A stretch of 64,000 nt of DNA from Bradyrhizobium lupini (GCF_040939785.1 NZ_CP162553.1:5785001-5849000); one strand, 5' to 3'. Positions 18,413 to 27,698 are shown, numbered from the stretch's first letter. Program-made: numbers and translations. Notes: a model not told the origin generated them from the sequence alone.

Positions 18413-18814
18413 GTGAATTTCCACGTGACGGTCCTCAAGATCCTGGTGAGCTACCCGGATGGGTTCGCGGCCATGGAGGATCTCAAGCGGGATATGGCCA
18501 TTCTGGCGACCAGCGGTCGCGACTGGACCGAGCGCACCCGGCGGCTCGCCGGGCGGGTGCCGGGGCTGGACATCTTTTCGCAAGGGCTGATCGACCGGAC
18601 AAATGGCGGGTGGCGCATCACGGCCAAGGGCCGCGCCGTGCTCGGTCTGATGGAAGCTCGTCCGGACCAAGCGCCGATTGCCACCCAACAACCTCCCTCA
18701 GAACCAGAGCTTGCCCCGGCGATCTCGCGGCACATTCCGGCGGAGAGGATCCGAGGACGACTCGCCGCGCGCCGTCGCCGACGCAATGCCCGCATGCAGG
18801 CTCGGGCGTCCTAG
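18413..18814 (+). CDS. Hypothetical protein, probable winged-helix-like fold
   Basis: A 133-residue protein started here at GTG, giving VNFHVTVLKILVSYPDGF; the frame is open to 18362 but the upstream part is poor in coding character. The pattern LKILVSYPDGFAAMEDLKRD, then GRVPGLDIFSQGLI and a GWRITAKGRAVLGLME segment looks like a helix-turn-helix followed by a wing. The C-terminal 30 residues are Arg-rich (AARRRRRNARMQ), which could bind nucleic acid. This resembles small proteins of Bradyrhizobium without known role. Confidence 0.6.
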   Translation: MNFHVTVLKILVSYPDGFAAMEDLKRDMAILATSGRDWTERTRRLAGRVPGLDIFSQGLIDRTNGGWRITAKGRAVLGLMEARPDQAPIATQQPPSEPELAPAISRHIPAERIRGRLAARRRRRNARMQARAS

Positions 18815-18817
18815 CGA

Positions 18818-18842
18818 GGAACGAGCGTCGCTCCCGAAGCTT
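18818..18842 (+). promoter_or_regulatory. Candidate EcfG-type stress promoter (GGAAC-N16-GCTT)
   Basis: GGAAC at 18818-18822 and GCTT at 18839-18842 are separated by 16 bases, about 30 bases before the ATG of the DUF4336-SDR gene. The -35 element and spacing match the alphaproteobacterial EcfG pattern; the -10 deviates from cGTT. Confidence 0.42.
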
Positions 18843-18871
18843 GAGCAAACGCCTTGTGATGGAAGACGCTC

Positions 18872-20698
18872 ATGCAAAGTTCCGACGCTACCTTGTCGAC
18901 GGCCCGTTTGTCGCGAGCGACGGACGATATCTGGGTCGTGGACGATGCCCCGATCAGCGCTGCCGGTCTGAAACTTCCGGTGCGTATGACCGTCATTCGG
19001 CTCTCGAACGGCGATCTTGTGCTGCATTCGCCGGTGAGACATTCGCCGACTCTCCGCGGTGAGTTGGAGCGGCTAGGGCCGATAAGGTACTTGCTCGCGC
19101 CGAATATCGCGCACTGGATGTTCCTGTCCGACTGGCAGAGAGAGCTGCCACAGGTGACGACTTTCGCGGCGCGCGGCCTTTCGGCGCGTCGGCAAGTTCG
19201 AGCAGCACGGATCCACATCGACCGCGAGCTTGGAGAGGCGACGCCTGAGGAATGGAGGGCCGACCTCGAAGCCGTCTCGGTGAACGCTCCGATGTTCTCC
19301 GAGATCGAGCTGTTCGACAAGCGCAGCCGGACACTGATCCTGACGGATCTGGTGCAAAATCTCGATCCCGATGATCTCAGCGCGTCAAACGAGGCCGCGG
19401 CAAACCTCCTCGGCATTTCCAAGCCAAACGGAACGGCGCCGGTCTATCTCCGACTGCTGCTGCGCCTCGGCGGCCGTTCCGTGCGGTCGGCAGCCGAGCG
19501 GCTCATACGGCTGTCGCCGGAGCGGGTGATCTTCGCGCATGGCGACTGGTTCGAAGCGGACGGAACCGAGCGTCTCCGGCGATCCCTGCACTGGCTGCTT
19601 CCGGCGGGCGGCTCCGGATCCGAGCCGCGGCAAATGACTGGCACGCGCGTCGTCATAACCGGTGCCTCGAGCGGAATCGGGCGTGCTGCGGCGCTGGCCT
19701 TCGCCGGAAAGGGCGCAAGCGTGGTCCTGGCGGCACGCCGTGCCGAAGTCCTGACGAGCCTCGCTGCAGAATGCGAGGCGCTCGGAGGCCGCGCATTGGC
19801 AATCCCGACCGATGTCACCGATGCCGAGGCGGTGCAGCGGCTGGCCCGAGAGGCGGAAGACGCGCTCGGTGGCATCGACGTCTGGATCAACAACGCCGGC
19901 ACCGGCGTTTTCGGGGCCTATCAGGACGCGGATATCGCACTTCATCGCCGAACGATCGAGGTCAATCTCCTCGGCACGATGCATGGCGCTTTCGCGGTGC
20001 TTCCGATCTTCCTGCGCCAGAACCGCGGTATCTTGATCAACAACATCTCGCTCGGCGGCTGGGCTCCGACGCCTTTTGCTGCGGCCTACACAGCGAGCAA
20101 ATTCGGCCTTCGGGGCTTCACCGCGAGCCTGCGTCAGGAGCTCAGGGCTCATCGCAACATCCATGTCTGCGGCGTCTTCCCGGCCATGGTCGACACGCCG
20201 GGCTTCGTCCACGGCGCCAACATGTCCGGCCGAACGCTCGATCCCGGTCCGCTGCTGTATCAGGCGGAGGACGTTGCCGAGACGTTCGTGAGCCTCGTTC
20301 GCGCACCCCAAGACGAGGTCGCCGTGGGCTGGCCGGCGCGTGCCGGCCAAATTGCCTACGCGATGGCTCCGCAGATTACCGAGAACATCCTGGGGGTAGC
20401 CTTCCGCTACCTGCTGTCGCGCGCGCGCCCGGCGAAGAGCAGCGAGGGCACCATGATCGAAGCTGGTCCGCAGGGCACGTCAATCGATGGCGGTTGGCTG
20501 TCACGCAAGCAGCTCCCACCTGCCGGGGTCATCAGTCAGGGGCTCGCGGCGCTGGGACTAGCTGCGGGCGTGGCTCTCCTGGCTTCAGCAGTTGCGCGTC
20601 GCGCTGGCAGATCGGGACAAGGCGTCGCCAAGCACAAGCATGTCCTGCCGAGGCAGATCACGGCAGCGCGTAGGCCCGCACGTAATCGCCGAGTTTAG
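18872..20698 (+). CDS. DUF4336 domain fused to a short-chain dehydrogenase
   Basis: A 608-residue two-domain protein. Residues 1 to about 250 match DUF4336, a metallo-beta-lactamase-like family (IWVVDDAPISAAGLKLPVRM, LGPIRYLLAPNIAHWMF, FAHGDWFE). From about residue 257 a classical SDR follows: TGASSGIGR cofactor motif, NNAG, a Ser in NNISLGGW, and the YTASK catalytic pair. A hydrophobic segment near residues 545-568 may anchor the C-terminus. The halves are in one frame with no internal stop or restart signal. SDRs of this type often act on alcohols or aldehydes of lipids; the substrate here is unknown. The 3' end overlaps the convergent quinoprotein gene by 41 bases. Confidence 0.85.
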   Translation: MQSSDATLSTARLSRATDDIWVVDDAPISAAGLKLPVRMTVIRLSNGDLVLHSPVRHSPTLRGELERLGPIRYLLAPNIAHWMFLSDWQRELPQVTTFAARGLSARRQVRAARIHIDRELGEATPEEWRADLEAVSVNAPMFSEIELFDKRSRTLILTDLVQNLDPDDLSASNEAAANLLGISKPNGTAPVYLRLLLRLGGRSVRSAAERLIRLSPERVIFAHGDWFEADGTERLRRSLHWLLPAGGSGSEPRQMTGTRVVITGASSGIGRAAALAFAGKGASVVLAARRAEVLTSLAAECEALGGRALAIPTDVTDAEAVQRLAREAEDALGGIDVWINNAGTGVFGAYQDADIALHRRTIEVNLLGTMHGAFAVLPIFLRQNRGILINNISLGGWAPTPFAAAYTASKFGLRGFTASLRQELRAHRNIHVCGVFPAMVDTPGFVHGANMSGRTLDPGPLLYQAEDVAETFVSLVRAPQDEVAVGWPARAGQIAYAMAPQITENILGVAFRYLLSRARPAKSSEGTMIEAGPQGTSIDGGWLSRKQLPPAGVISQGLAALGLAAGVALLASAVARRAGRSGQGVAKHKHVLPRQITAARRPARNRRV

Positions 20699-23057
20699 TT
20701 CCGAACGAGCCGTGGCCGCCATCGACCGTGACGACATATTGCTTGCCGTTGGCCTCATAGGTCATCGGCGTCGACTGGCCGCCGGCAGGAAGGCGGTCCT
20801 GCCAAAGCCGTCTGCCATCGCGAACGTCGAACGCGCGGATGTAGTCATCCATCGTTCCCGTGATGAAGACGACGCCGCCCGCGGTGACGATCGGAGCGCC
20901 CAGCATGGGAACGCCGAGCTTGAATGGCAGCGGCAGCGGGGCCTGATCGCGGATCGTGCCGATGCGATGCTGCCAGACCACCTTGTGCGACTTGAGATCG
21001 ATCGCGGCGATGTTGCCCCATGGCGGGGCAAGGCAGGGGATGCCGAGCGGTGAGAGGAAAATGCCGAGGTCGACGCCATAGGGGGCGCCGTACATCGGCT
21101 GCACGCCGAGCTCGGTTCCCGGCGGATGCGCCGCGTTCGGCGCTGCCGGATTGTCTTTCCCGCGCGGCACGAGACGCGAGACGAAGGGAATCGATTGAGG
21201 GTTCGCGATCGCGATCTGGCGTTGCGGATCGACGGCAATGCCGCCCCATTCGAACATGCCGAAGTCTCCTGGAAACACCAGCGTGCCTTGTTCAGACGGC
21301 GGCGTGAACGGCCCCTCATAGCGCAGGCGCTTGAACTTGATCCGGCAGGCGAGTTGGTCGAACATCGTGCTGCCCCACATCTGCGCGTCGGTCAGCATGC
21401 CGGGCGGGCGAAAGCTCAACTCCGAGAAGGGCTGGGTCGGCGACAGCCGGTCTCCCTTCGCGGCGCCCTGCGGCACCGGCTTCTCCGGTGCGGGCACCAG
21501 CTGACGCCCGTCGCGGCGGTCGAGCACGAAGATGTCGCCGGTCTTTGCCGGGATGTAGATCGCAGGCGTCACGCCGCCGTTAAGGCGCAAATCGACCAGA
21601 CTGGGCTGCGACGGCATATCCATGTCCCAGAGATCGTGGTGCACGTTCTGGAACGACCAACGCAGTTTCCCGGTCATGAGATCGAGGGCAATCAATGCCG
21701 AATCGTAGCGCTCCTTCTCGGGCGAACGGCCGCCGCCCCAAATATCCGGAGAACTCGAGCCGAGCGGCACATAGACCAGTCCGAGCTTCTCGTCGACCGC
21801 GGAAATGCTCCACGAATTGGGTGAGCCGGCCGTGAAATGATGCGAGGCCGAGGGCATCTCGTTCGGATCGGAATTGCCGGCATCGAATGCCCAGATCAGC
21901 CGTCCTGAATAGATGTCGAAGCCGCGGATCACGCCCGACGGCACGCGATCGGAATAGTTGTCGATCACCGCTCCGCCGACGATCAGCAACTTGTCCGTGA
22001 CGACGGGCGGCGAGGTGCCCTCGTAGAAGCCGAGTGTCTGGATCTCGCTGCCCTGCTTGAGATCGATCTGTCCCTGATTGCCAAAATCCTGGCAAGGCAC
22101 GCCGCTCTGCGCATCGAGCGCGAACATCCGTCCGTCGTTGGTCGGTATGAAAATGCGCCCCGCACAATCGCTCGGGGCCGGCGTGCCGTCGGCAGTTATC
22201 GCGCCGGGTTTGGTCGCGTGATAGGACACGCCGCGGCAGGTCATGTGCTGGAAGGCCTTGTTGTGCTGCACCTGCGGATCGAACTTCCAGCGCAGTTTTC
22301 CGCTCGCGGCTTCGAGCGCGAACACGATCTGGTGCGGCGAGCAGGTGTAGAGCAGATCGCCCACCTTGAGCGGCGTCGCCTGGTTGGTGATCTCGTCGGG
22401 ATCGTCCGGGCCCTTGTGATCGCCGGTGCGGAATTCCCAGGCGAGCTTGAGGTCCTTGACGTTGTCCTTGGTGATCTGGCTCAGCGACGAGAAGCGCGTA
22501 CCGAAGCCGCTGCCGCCGTAGGCCGTCCAGTTCTGGCCGGCAGCGGGCTGCTCCGGTTCGGGAGACGCAATGGCCCCCGTTGTTTCGCCCTCAGGTATCG
22601 TGCCGGCAAGATCGCGGCGATCGCTCGTCAGGGACATGCCGACGACGATGGCTGCGGCGACCAACACAAGGCCAAGCGCCCATCGCGCCGCGCGCAAGCG
22701 AGGCCCCAGGCGGGAGGCAATGAAGGGCAGTATCAGCCACAGGCCAAGCGGCACGAGCACGTCGCCGCGCGGCGCCAGAGACCAGAAATCGAAGCCCGTT
22801 TCCCAGATCGCCCAGGCCATCGTTCCCGCCAGCAGCGCGGCATAGATCCAGAGCGCCTCGGCACGACGGCGCGCGAGCAGCCAACTCGTGAGCAGAAGCA
22901 TGACGCCCGCGATCAGATAGTAGACGGAGCCACCGAGGGCCGCGAGCCAGGCACCGCCCGCGAGGAGGCCCAGTCCCATGATGGCGACGAGCACAATGGT
23001 GATGGCCAGCAATGGCGCGTCACGGAGCCAATTCATTGAACGATGCATGGGAGGCAT
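20658..23057 (-). CDS. Membrane-bound PQQ-dependent glucose/quinate/shikimate-type dehydrogenase
   Basis: About 799 residues. Five hydrophobic segments fill roughly the first 150 residues (LLAITIVLVAIMGLGLLAGG, YLIAGVMLLLTSWLLA and others), then a periplasmic eight-bladed quinoprotein domain starts at WTAYGGSGFGTRFSSLSQI. The catalytic region reads HHDLWDMDMPSQPSL, as in mGDH. Such enzymes oxidise aldoses, quinate or shikimate in the periplasm and pass electrons to ubiquinone. The start at 23057 lies inside the tail of the preceding cytochrome gene; upstream residues in the open frame are unlikely to be used. With quinate/shikimate genes at the left of the window, quinate is a possible substrate, but nothing in the sequence fixes this. 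Confidence 0.9.
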   Translation of the reverse strand: MPPMHRSMNWLRDAPLLAITIVLVAIMGLGLLAGGAWLAALGGSVYYLIAGVMLLLTSWLLARRRAEALWIYAALLAGTMAWAIWETGFDFWSLAPRGDVLVPLGLWLILPFIASRLGPRLRAARWALGLVLVAAAIVVGMSLTSDRRDLAGTIPEGETTGAIASPEPEQPAAGQNWTAYGGSGFGTRFSSLSQITKDNVKDLKLAWEFRTGDHKGPDDPDEITNQATPLKVGDLLYTCSPHQIVFALEAASGKLRWKFDPQVQHNKAFQHMTCRGVSYHATKPGAITADGTPAPSDCAGRIFIPTNDGRMFALDAQSGVPCQDFGNQGQIDLKQGSEIQTLGFYEGTSPPVVTDKLLIVGGAVIDNYSDRVPSGVIRGFDIYSGRLIWAFDAGNSDPNEMPSASHHFTAGSPNSWSISAVDEKLGLVYVPLGSSSPDIWGGGRSPEKERYDSALIALDLMTGKLRWSFQNVHHDLWDMDMPSQPSLVDLRLNGGVTPAIYIPAKTGDIFVLDRRDGRQLVPAPEKPVPQGAAKGDRLSPTQPFSELSFRPPGMLTDAQMWGSTMFDQLACRIKFKRLRYEGPFTPPSEQGTLVFPGDFGMFEWGGIAVDPQRQIAIANPQSIPFVSRLVPRGKDNPAAPNAAHPPGTELGVQPMYGAPYGVDLGIFLSPLGIPCLAPPWGNIAAIDLKSHKVVWQHRIGTIRDQAPLPLPFKLGVPMLGAPIVTAGGVVFITGTMDDYIRAFDVRDGRRLWQDRLPAGGQSTPMTYEANGKQYVVTVDGGHGSFGTKLGDYVRAYALP

Positions 23058-23062
23058 GATGG

Positions 23063-23431
23063 TCACTTCAGCGTATAGAGAAACGCCGCGATGTCCCGCG
23101 CGTCCTTCTGCGGGATGCCCATTCTCGGCATGGCATTGCCCGGCAACGCCCGCTGTGGATCCTCGATCCAATCAGCCATGTTGTCCGGCGAGTTCTGGAT
23201 GTAGCCGGCGATGTAGGTCCGCGTGCCGATCCGATGCAAGGGTGGGCCGACATTGCCTTCGGCGCCGGCAATGCCGGGAATATCGTGACAGCCGCCGCAG
23301 TGATACTGCTTGACGAGGTCGGCGCCACGACGCGCGTCGCCGGTGAAGTTGTCCGGGCCCGCAGCCTTGCAGGCGGCGCCTGTGGTAGCCAGCAGCGCGG
23401 TGACTAGCAATCTCGTGATCGGATTTGCCAT
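23063..23431 (-). CDS. Small periplasmic c-type cytochrome
   Basis: A 122-residue class I cytochrome c. The N-terminus is a signal peptide (ITRLLVTALLATTGAACKA); the Cys could alternatively be lipidated. The heme site is CGGCH near residue 46 and the distal Met is in NAMPRMGIPQKD, about 70 residues later. Six bases separate its stop from the start of the PQQ dehydrogenase. It is a likely electron carrier between the quinoproteins and the downstream oxidase. The start at 23431 has a GGGAAG site. Confidence 0.85.
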   Translation of the reverse strand: MANPITRLLVTALLATTGAACKAAGPDNFTGDARRGADLVKQYHCGGCHDIPGIAGAEGNVGPPLHRIGTRTYIAGYIQNSPDNMADWIEDPQRALPGNAMPRMGIPQKDARDIAAFLYTLK

Positions 23432-24090
23432 CGCTGCTTCCCGGCGATCAGGGCTTCTGGCCGAAATTGAAAGACTTGGTGGCAGACCAGGGATCGGTCG
23501 TCGAGACCTGCTCGCTCGGGACTTGCTCGACTTCGGGCGAAGGCAGATTCTGCGGAAAAGGTTCGGCCCCATTGGTGGCTCGGCTCGTTGCTGATCTTGC
23601 CGATATAGGTGACGAGATCCCAGATCACGCTGTCGGGCAGCACGCCGCCCCAGGCCGGCATTCCATTCGGCCGCCCCTGGTAGATCGAGAGAAAAATGTT
23701 CTCTGGCTGCGAGCCGTAAGTAAAGTTGTTGTTGCTCAGTGCCGGACCCATGCCGCCGCCGCCATTTGGCGCGTGGCAGCCGACGCAGTTGAAGTTGACG
23801 TAGTAGGTCATCCCGCGCTGCTCCGCATTGGGATCGCCCTGCACGGGGTTCTTGATCTGCGGCGGGTCCGGCTGCGCGCCGGGATGGAGGTGACTGACCG
23901 GGACCTGCATGAAGACGCCGGGCCTGCCATTGCCGACGCTGCCACCGAAGTTCGGGCGCGGAGACAGCGTCGGCATCTGCGCCTCCTGCGACTGCGGCAA
24001 AGTCTGCTGGGCCAGCCCCGCGCCATTCGGCAGGACCGCCAGCAGTAGTGATAGGCGCTTGCGCGCAGCACTGGAGCAGACATCACTCAT
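23404..24090 (-). CDS. c-type cytochrome of the quinoprotein cluster, C-terminus probably frameshifted
   Basis: A periplasmic cytochrome c of 228 residues as read. After a signal-like segment (LSLLLAVLPNGAGLAQQ), the heme motif CVGCH stands near residue 110, with the distal Met in GRPNGMPAWGG. It resembles XoxG-like or alcohol-dehydrogenase-associated cytochromes. From the A-run at 23556-23559 onward the frame loses sense; one base shift gives a tail VSTTDPWSATKSFNFGQKP ending before the next gene, which looks native. As read, the protein runs 28 bases into the following cytochrome gene. An assembly error or a recent indel is likely. The heme domain itself is unaffected. Confidence 0.8.
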   Translation of the reverse strand: MSDVCSSAARKRLSLLLAVLPNGAGLAQQTLPQSQEAQMPTLSPRPNFGGSVGNGRPGVFMQVPVSHLHPGAQPDPPQIKNPVQGDPNAEQRGMTYYVNFNCVGCHAPNGGGGMGPALSNNNFTYGSQPENIFLSIYQGRPNGMPAWGGVLPDSVIWDLVTYIGKISNEPSHQWGRTFSAESAFARSRASPERAGLDDRSLVCHQVFQFRPEALIAGKQRWQIRSRDC

Positions 24091-24922
24091 GTCCTCCCGA
24101 TACCATAGCCGGTTGGTCCACCAGCGGAACGCCGTAACTGAGCAGCAGCGAAGTGATCTCGGACCGGTGCTCGTCGATGAATGCATTCAGTCGGTCGCGC
24201 AAGGCGTCGTCGCCTTTGCGCACGCCCATCGCGATGGCGAACTGGAACTGCTGAGGTGCAAAGCGCTCGTAATCCCGGATCGGCATGACCGTCAGGGGGA
24301 CGAGAGAGCGCTGGGCGAAATATCCGCCGAGCGGACCCCAGGCTGCGGCGACATCGAGGCTGCCGCTTTCGACGGCTTCGATCAGGCGCGCCGGGGGATT
24401 GGCCTCGCGATAATCTCCGTAGATCGAGTAGCCGCGGACGTTGTCGACGATGCCCTGTTCGCCGAGCGCCTGCGCCGGCGGGGGATTGTTGCCGTCATCG
24501 CCGATCAGATGCACGCCGATTGCGAGGTGATGCAAGCGTGGGTCGAGCAGGGACGAAAGCTCGAGGTGCTGGTCCTGCCGCGTGACGAACACGTAGCTCG
24601 AGCGATAATACGGCTTCGTCGTCTCGACGAGATCATAGCCGGACGGCACGCCCATGACGACGTCGCATTTGCCGGCTTTCAGCGTGTTACGGATGAAGCC
24701 GCGGCGCTGCGCCCACCAGGTGTAGGAGACCTGCAGGCCGAAATGCTCGGCCACCATGGCCGCGAGCCTGTTCTCGAATCCTGCTTCGGCGCTGTTCGAG
24801 AAAGGCAGATTGTTGGGATCGGCACAGACGCGAAGCTCGCGATCCGACGCTGCCGCCGCCGTGGTTGCAAGCCCGACCAGAAAACCAAGAGCGATGCCGG
24901 GATAACTATTTCGAAGGCGCAT
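24083..24922 (-). CDS. xoxJ: XoxJ-like periplasmic binding protein associated with quinoprotein dehydrogenase
   Basis: A 279-residue solute-binding-type protein with a signal peptide (NSYPGIALGFLVGLATTAAA). The mature start LRVCADPNNLPFSNSAEAGFE is diagnostic of the MxaJ/XoxJ group, and LAAMVAEHFGLQVSYTWWAQ follows. These proteins are needed for maturation or activity of PQQ alcohol dehydrogenases rather than for import. The start overlaps the dehydrogenase gene by 17 bases and the end overlaps the cytochrome by 8, so the three are translated as a unit. Confidence 0.87.
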   Translation of the reverse strand: MRLRNSYPGIALGFLVGLATTAAAASDRELRVCADPNNLPFSNSAEAGFENRLAAMVAEHFGLQVSYTWWAQRRGFIRNTLKAGKCDVVMGVPSGYDLVETTKPYYRSSYVFVTRQDQHLELSSLLDPRLHHLAIGVHLIGDDGNNPPPAQALGEQGIVDNVRGYSIYGDYREANPPARLIEAVESGSLDVAAAWGPLGGYFAQRSLVPLTVMPIRDYERFAPQQFQFAIAMGVRKGDDALRDRLNAFIDEHRSEITSLLLSYGVPLVDQPAMVSGGHE

Positions 24923-26762
24923 GGCTGGTGTCCTCACCATTCGCGCCGCCGAGTTTGAACACCAGCAGCTCACTCCCGCCCGCGGTGTAGAACGGCAAAT
25001 CCTGGGTCGCACCGACAAAACCGAGCGCGCCGTTGCGCACCCGCGGATCGACCTCGGCGTTGGCCACCACACCCGGCCAGCCGCCGACGCCCGACAGGAT
25101 CGCGATGTATTGCTGTCCGTCGGAGCCGCGATAGGAGATCGGCTGGCCAATGAATCCGGAGCCGGCGCGGAATTGCCAGAGGACATGCCCGTCCTTGGCA
25201 TCCACGGCCTTGAACAGCCGATCCATGGTGCCGTAGAACGCGACGTCGCCTGCCGTAACCAGCGCGCCGCTCCAGACCGGCAGCTTCTCGTGGATCTCCC
25301 AGACCTTCTTGCGCGCGACGGGATCCCACGCCATGAATTCGCCGCGGTGGCCGCCGGGGCCTGCATACATGTCGACATCGGCGCCCACATAAGGTGTGCC
25401 TGCGATATAGCCGACCTGCGATGCCTTGAAGTTCATGCAAAGATGCTGATGCGGCACGTAGAGCAGCTTGGTGCGGGGCGACCAGGCGGTTGGCTGCCAG
25501 TCCTTGGCGCCCGGCGCGGCCGGGCAGATGTTCTCGACGGTCTTGCCGGCGAGCGGCGTCTTCTCCTCGTTGGGGATGATCTTGCCGGTCTTGAGATCGA
25601 CGCCGTTATAGGCATTGACGAATTCAAACGCGTCCGCCGAGATGACTTCGCCGGTCGCCCGATCCATCACGTACATATAGCCGTTGCGGCCCGGGTGGAT
25701 CAGCACCTTGCGCGGCTGTCCATTCAGTTCGAGATCGACGAGCACATTCTCGTTGATCTCGTCGTGGTCGAACAGGTCGTGCGGGTTGATCTGGTAAGCC
25801 CATTTGGCGCGGCCGGTGTCCGGGTCGCGGGCAAAGATTGTGGTGCTCCAGAGATTGTCGCCGCTGCGCTGGTTGGCGTTCCATGGGCTCGGATTGGCTG
25901 TGCCGTAGTAGATCAGATTGAGTTCGGCATCGTAGGAGATCCATCCCCACATCGTGCCGCCGCCGACCTGCCAGCGGTCGGCCGGCCACGTCTTCACGCC
26001 GAGATCCTTGCCCTTGAGACTGTCGTAGAACGGCTTGAAGTCGTCGCCGATCAGCACGTCCTTGTCCGGGCCCGTGGCGTAGGCGCGCCACGCAATGGCC
26101 CCGGTGTTTTCATCGAGCGCGGTGACCCAGCCGCGCACGCCCATCTCGCCGCCGCTGTTGCCGACGAGCACCTTGCCCTTGACCACGACGGGAGCCATCG
26201 TGATGGTTTCGCCCGTGTTGATCTCCCCGAGCTTCGTATGCCACAGCTCCTTGCCGGTCTTGGCGTCGATCGCGACCGTGTGGTTATCAAGCGTGTTGAG
26301 GAAGACCTTGCCGTTGTCGAAGGCGAGTCCGCGATTGACCACGTCGCAGCAGGCAACGCCCGCGGCTGCCGGTTCAGGCTTTGGCGCGTAGGACCATTTC
26401 AATTCACCGCTCGTGGCATCGAGTGCGAACACACGGTTGGGGTAGGGGCCAGCATAAGGGCCGACCACATACATGGTGCCATCGACCACGAGCGGCGCCG
26501 CCTCCTGGCCGCGATCGGCACCGACCGAGAACGTCCATGCAAGCTGGAGGCGCGATGCATTGGACGTGTTGATCTGATCAAGGTTGCTATAGCGGGTGTT
26601 GGCGTAATCGCGCGCCGCCATCGGCCATTGGCCTGGATCTTTCATGCGGCTGGCAAGATCGGTCTGTGCCGAGGCGGACGACAGCAACGCGCAGGACGCG
26701 CAAAGGGCACAAAGGAAGCCTGGAAGTCGGCCCAGCAAACGCGTGAGACCACGCACTAACAT
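24906..26762 (-). CDS. PQQ-dependent alcohol dehydrogenase with lanthanide signature (XoxF/ExaF-like)
   Basis: A 618-residue periplasmic quinoprotein with a signal peptide over residues 1-32. Expected active-site residues are visible: vicinal Cys138-Cys139 (disulfide ring over PQQ), Glu206 in NSGGE, Asn290 in GTANPSPWN, and Asp332 plus Asp334 in NPHDLFDHDEINEN. The second Asp two residues after the catalytic one is the recognised marker of lanthanide-using enzymes; calcium enzymes have Ala or Ser there. The HDLFDHDEIN form is nearer to ethanol-type enzymes than to methanol XoxF, so the alcohol is uncertain. It is the first gene of the dehydrogenase, XoxJ, cytochrome series. The start has GGAGA ten bases ahead. 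Confidence 0.9.
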   Translation of the reverse strand: MLVRGLTRLLGRLPGFLCALCASCALLSSASAQTDLASRMKDPGQWPMAARDYANTRYSNLDQINTSNASRLQLAWTFSVGADRGQEAAPLVVDGTMYVVGPYAGPYPNRVFALDATSGELKWSYAPKPEPAAAGVACCDVVNRGLAFDNGKVFLNTLDNHTVAIDAKTGKELWHTKLGEINTGETITMAPVVVKGKVLVGNSGGEMGVRGWVTALDENTGAIAWRAYATGPDKDVLIGDDFKPFYDSLKGKDLGVKTWPADRWQVGGGTMWGWISYDAELNLIYYGTANPSPWNANQRSGDNLWSTTIFARDPDTGRAKWAYQINPHDLFDHDEINENVLVDLELNGQPRKVLIHPGRNGYMYVMDRATGEVISADAFEFVNAYNGVDLKTGKIIPNEEKTPLAGKTVENICPAAPGAKDWQPTAWSPRTKLLYVPHQHLCMNFKASQVGYIAGTPYVGADVDMYAGPGGHRGEFMAWDPVARKKVWEIHEKLPVWSGALVTAGDVAFYGTMDRLFKAVDAKDGHVLWQFRAGSGFIGQPISYRGSDGQQYIAILSGVGGWPGVVANAEVDPRVRNGALGFVGATQDLPFYTAGGSELLVFKLGGANGEDTSHAPSK

Positions 26763-26826
26763 ATGTAAAGATCTCCACGGCAGTGACGAGGCCGTGCGCC
26801 GTTGCAGGCCGGTTTACGAACCTACA

Positions 26827-26850
26827 AACGTTCCGACTTCGCTTGGTTCC
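26827..26850 (-). promoter_or_regulatory. Candidate EcfG-type promoter before the alcohol dehydrogenase (GGAAC-N15-CGTT)
   Basis: On the minus strand GGAAC (26850-26846) is followed by CGTT (26830-26827), about 65 bases before the ATG at 26762. The 15-base spacing is one short of most others in this window, so support is moderate. Confidence 0.4.
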
Positions 26851-26873
26851 AAAGAGGTGTGACCGACGACGAG

Positions 26874-27665
26874 CTATCTCACGACGTTGCCGGACACGCC
26901 GGCGCCGAGGTCAACTGCGATCTGATCTTCCTTGCCGTTACACTTGGGGTGGCCAAATCCAGACGGACTTTTGCCGTCGGGTCCGATGTCATAGATGATT
27001 GCGTCTTTCATGTTGGGGCTGACGCCGGCCGGCACGCGGTCGAGCCCGAGCTGGTGACGCACGCGCCAGGCCACGTTGTGATCGGCGCAGGAGCTGTCGC
27101 CGCTGACGCCCAGCGCGCCCGTGATGCCGTTGCCGTCATAGAGCGCCAGCCCTCCCCCGAACACGATCGTGCCGCCGATCGGCTTGCCCATCATTGGATC
27201 GCTGGCCGTGCCGAAGCTGTCCGGAGATCCGGCGTACAAGGCTTCCGGGAACGGCGGGTTGCCGAGTGCCGCGCCGAATAGGAACCCGCCGGGCTGCGCC
27301 CCGGCATAGAGATTGGCCGTCGCCATCGCCTTGTCCTTTAGGCTGAACGCATTCGCCGTATTGGCCTTCTCGGCCGCGATGGCCCGGCTGCCGAGCCACT
27401 GGTCGTCGACCTTGCCGCCGCTATAGGCAACTGCGCAGACGATGCCCTGCCGATTGACGACGGCAGCCCACTCGTTGTTGTCGAGACCTCCGTTGCTTGG
27501 GCCGCCGCCCGGCTTGACACTCTTCTTGAGGATATCGGCGAGCTTGTCATGATCGACCGGGCACGACATCCCTGGCTGGGGTTGGTCCTGCGCGTTCAAG
27601 ACTGCAGGCATCAAGAGTGCTGCGGTGAAGATAGCCGTTAGCACCATGACGGATCGTTTTTCCAT
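26874..27665 (-). CDS. Secreted heme-binding protein of the GlcG/HbpS family
   Basis: A 263-residue exported protein with a clear signal peptide (MVLTAIFTAALLMPAVLNAQ). The central part carries the family's DQWLGSRAIAAEKANTANAF and GALGVSGDSSCADHNVAWRV patterns and a Gly-rich PIGGTIVFGGGLALYDGNG strand. GlcG/HbpS proteins bind heme or small ligands; some lie beside alcohol-oxidising quinoproteins. Four Cys residues in the mature protein could form disulfides. It is transcribed in the same direction as the dehydrogenase block but has its own promoter candidate. Confidence 0.8.
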   Translation of the reverse strand: MEKRSVMVLTAIFTAALLMPAVLNAQDQPQPGMSCPVDHDKLADILKKSVKPGGGPSNGGLDNNEWAAVVNRQGIVCAVAYSGGKVDDQWLGSRAIAAEKANTANAFSLKDKAMATANLYAGAQPGGFLFGAALGNPPFPEALYAGSPDSFGTASDPMMGKPIGGTIVFGGGLALYDGNGITGALGVSGDSSCADHNVAWRVRHQLGLDRVPAGVSPNMKDAIIYDIGPDGKSPSGFGHPKCNGKEDQIAVDLGAGVSGNVVR

Positions 27666-27698
27666 GTGGCCTCCGTGGAGTGTCGCAGTCGGCAGGCG

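Noticed and set aside
24921..26759. 612-residue plus-strand frame opposite the alcohol dehydrogenase
   Set aside because: Long antisense frames are expected in such GC-rich genes; the sequence has no family features, while the minus-strand gene has all quinoprotein motifs.
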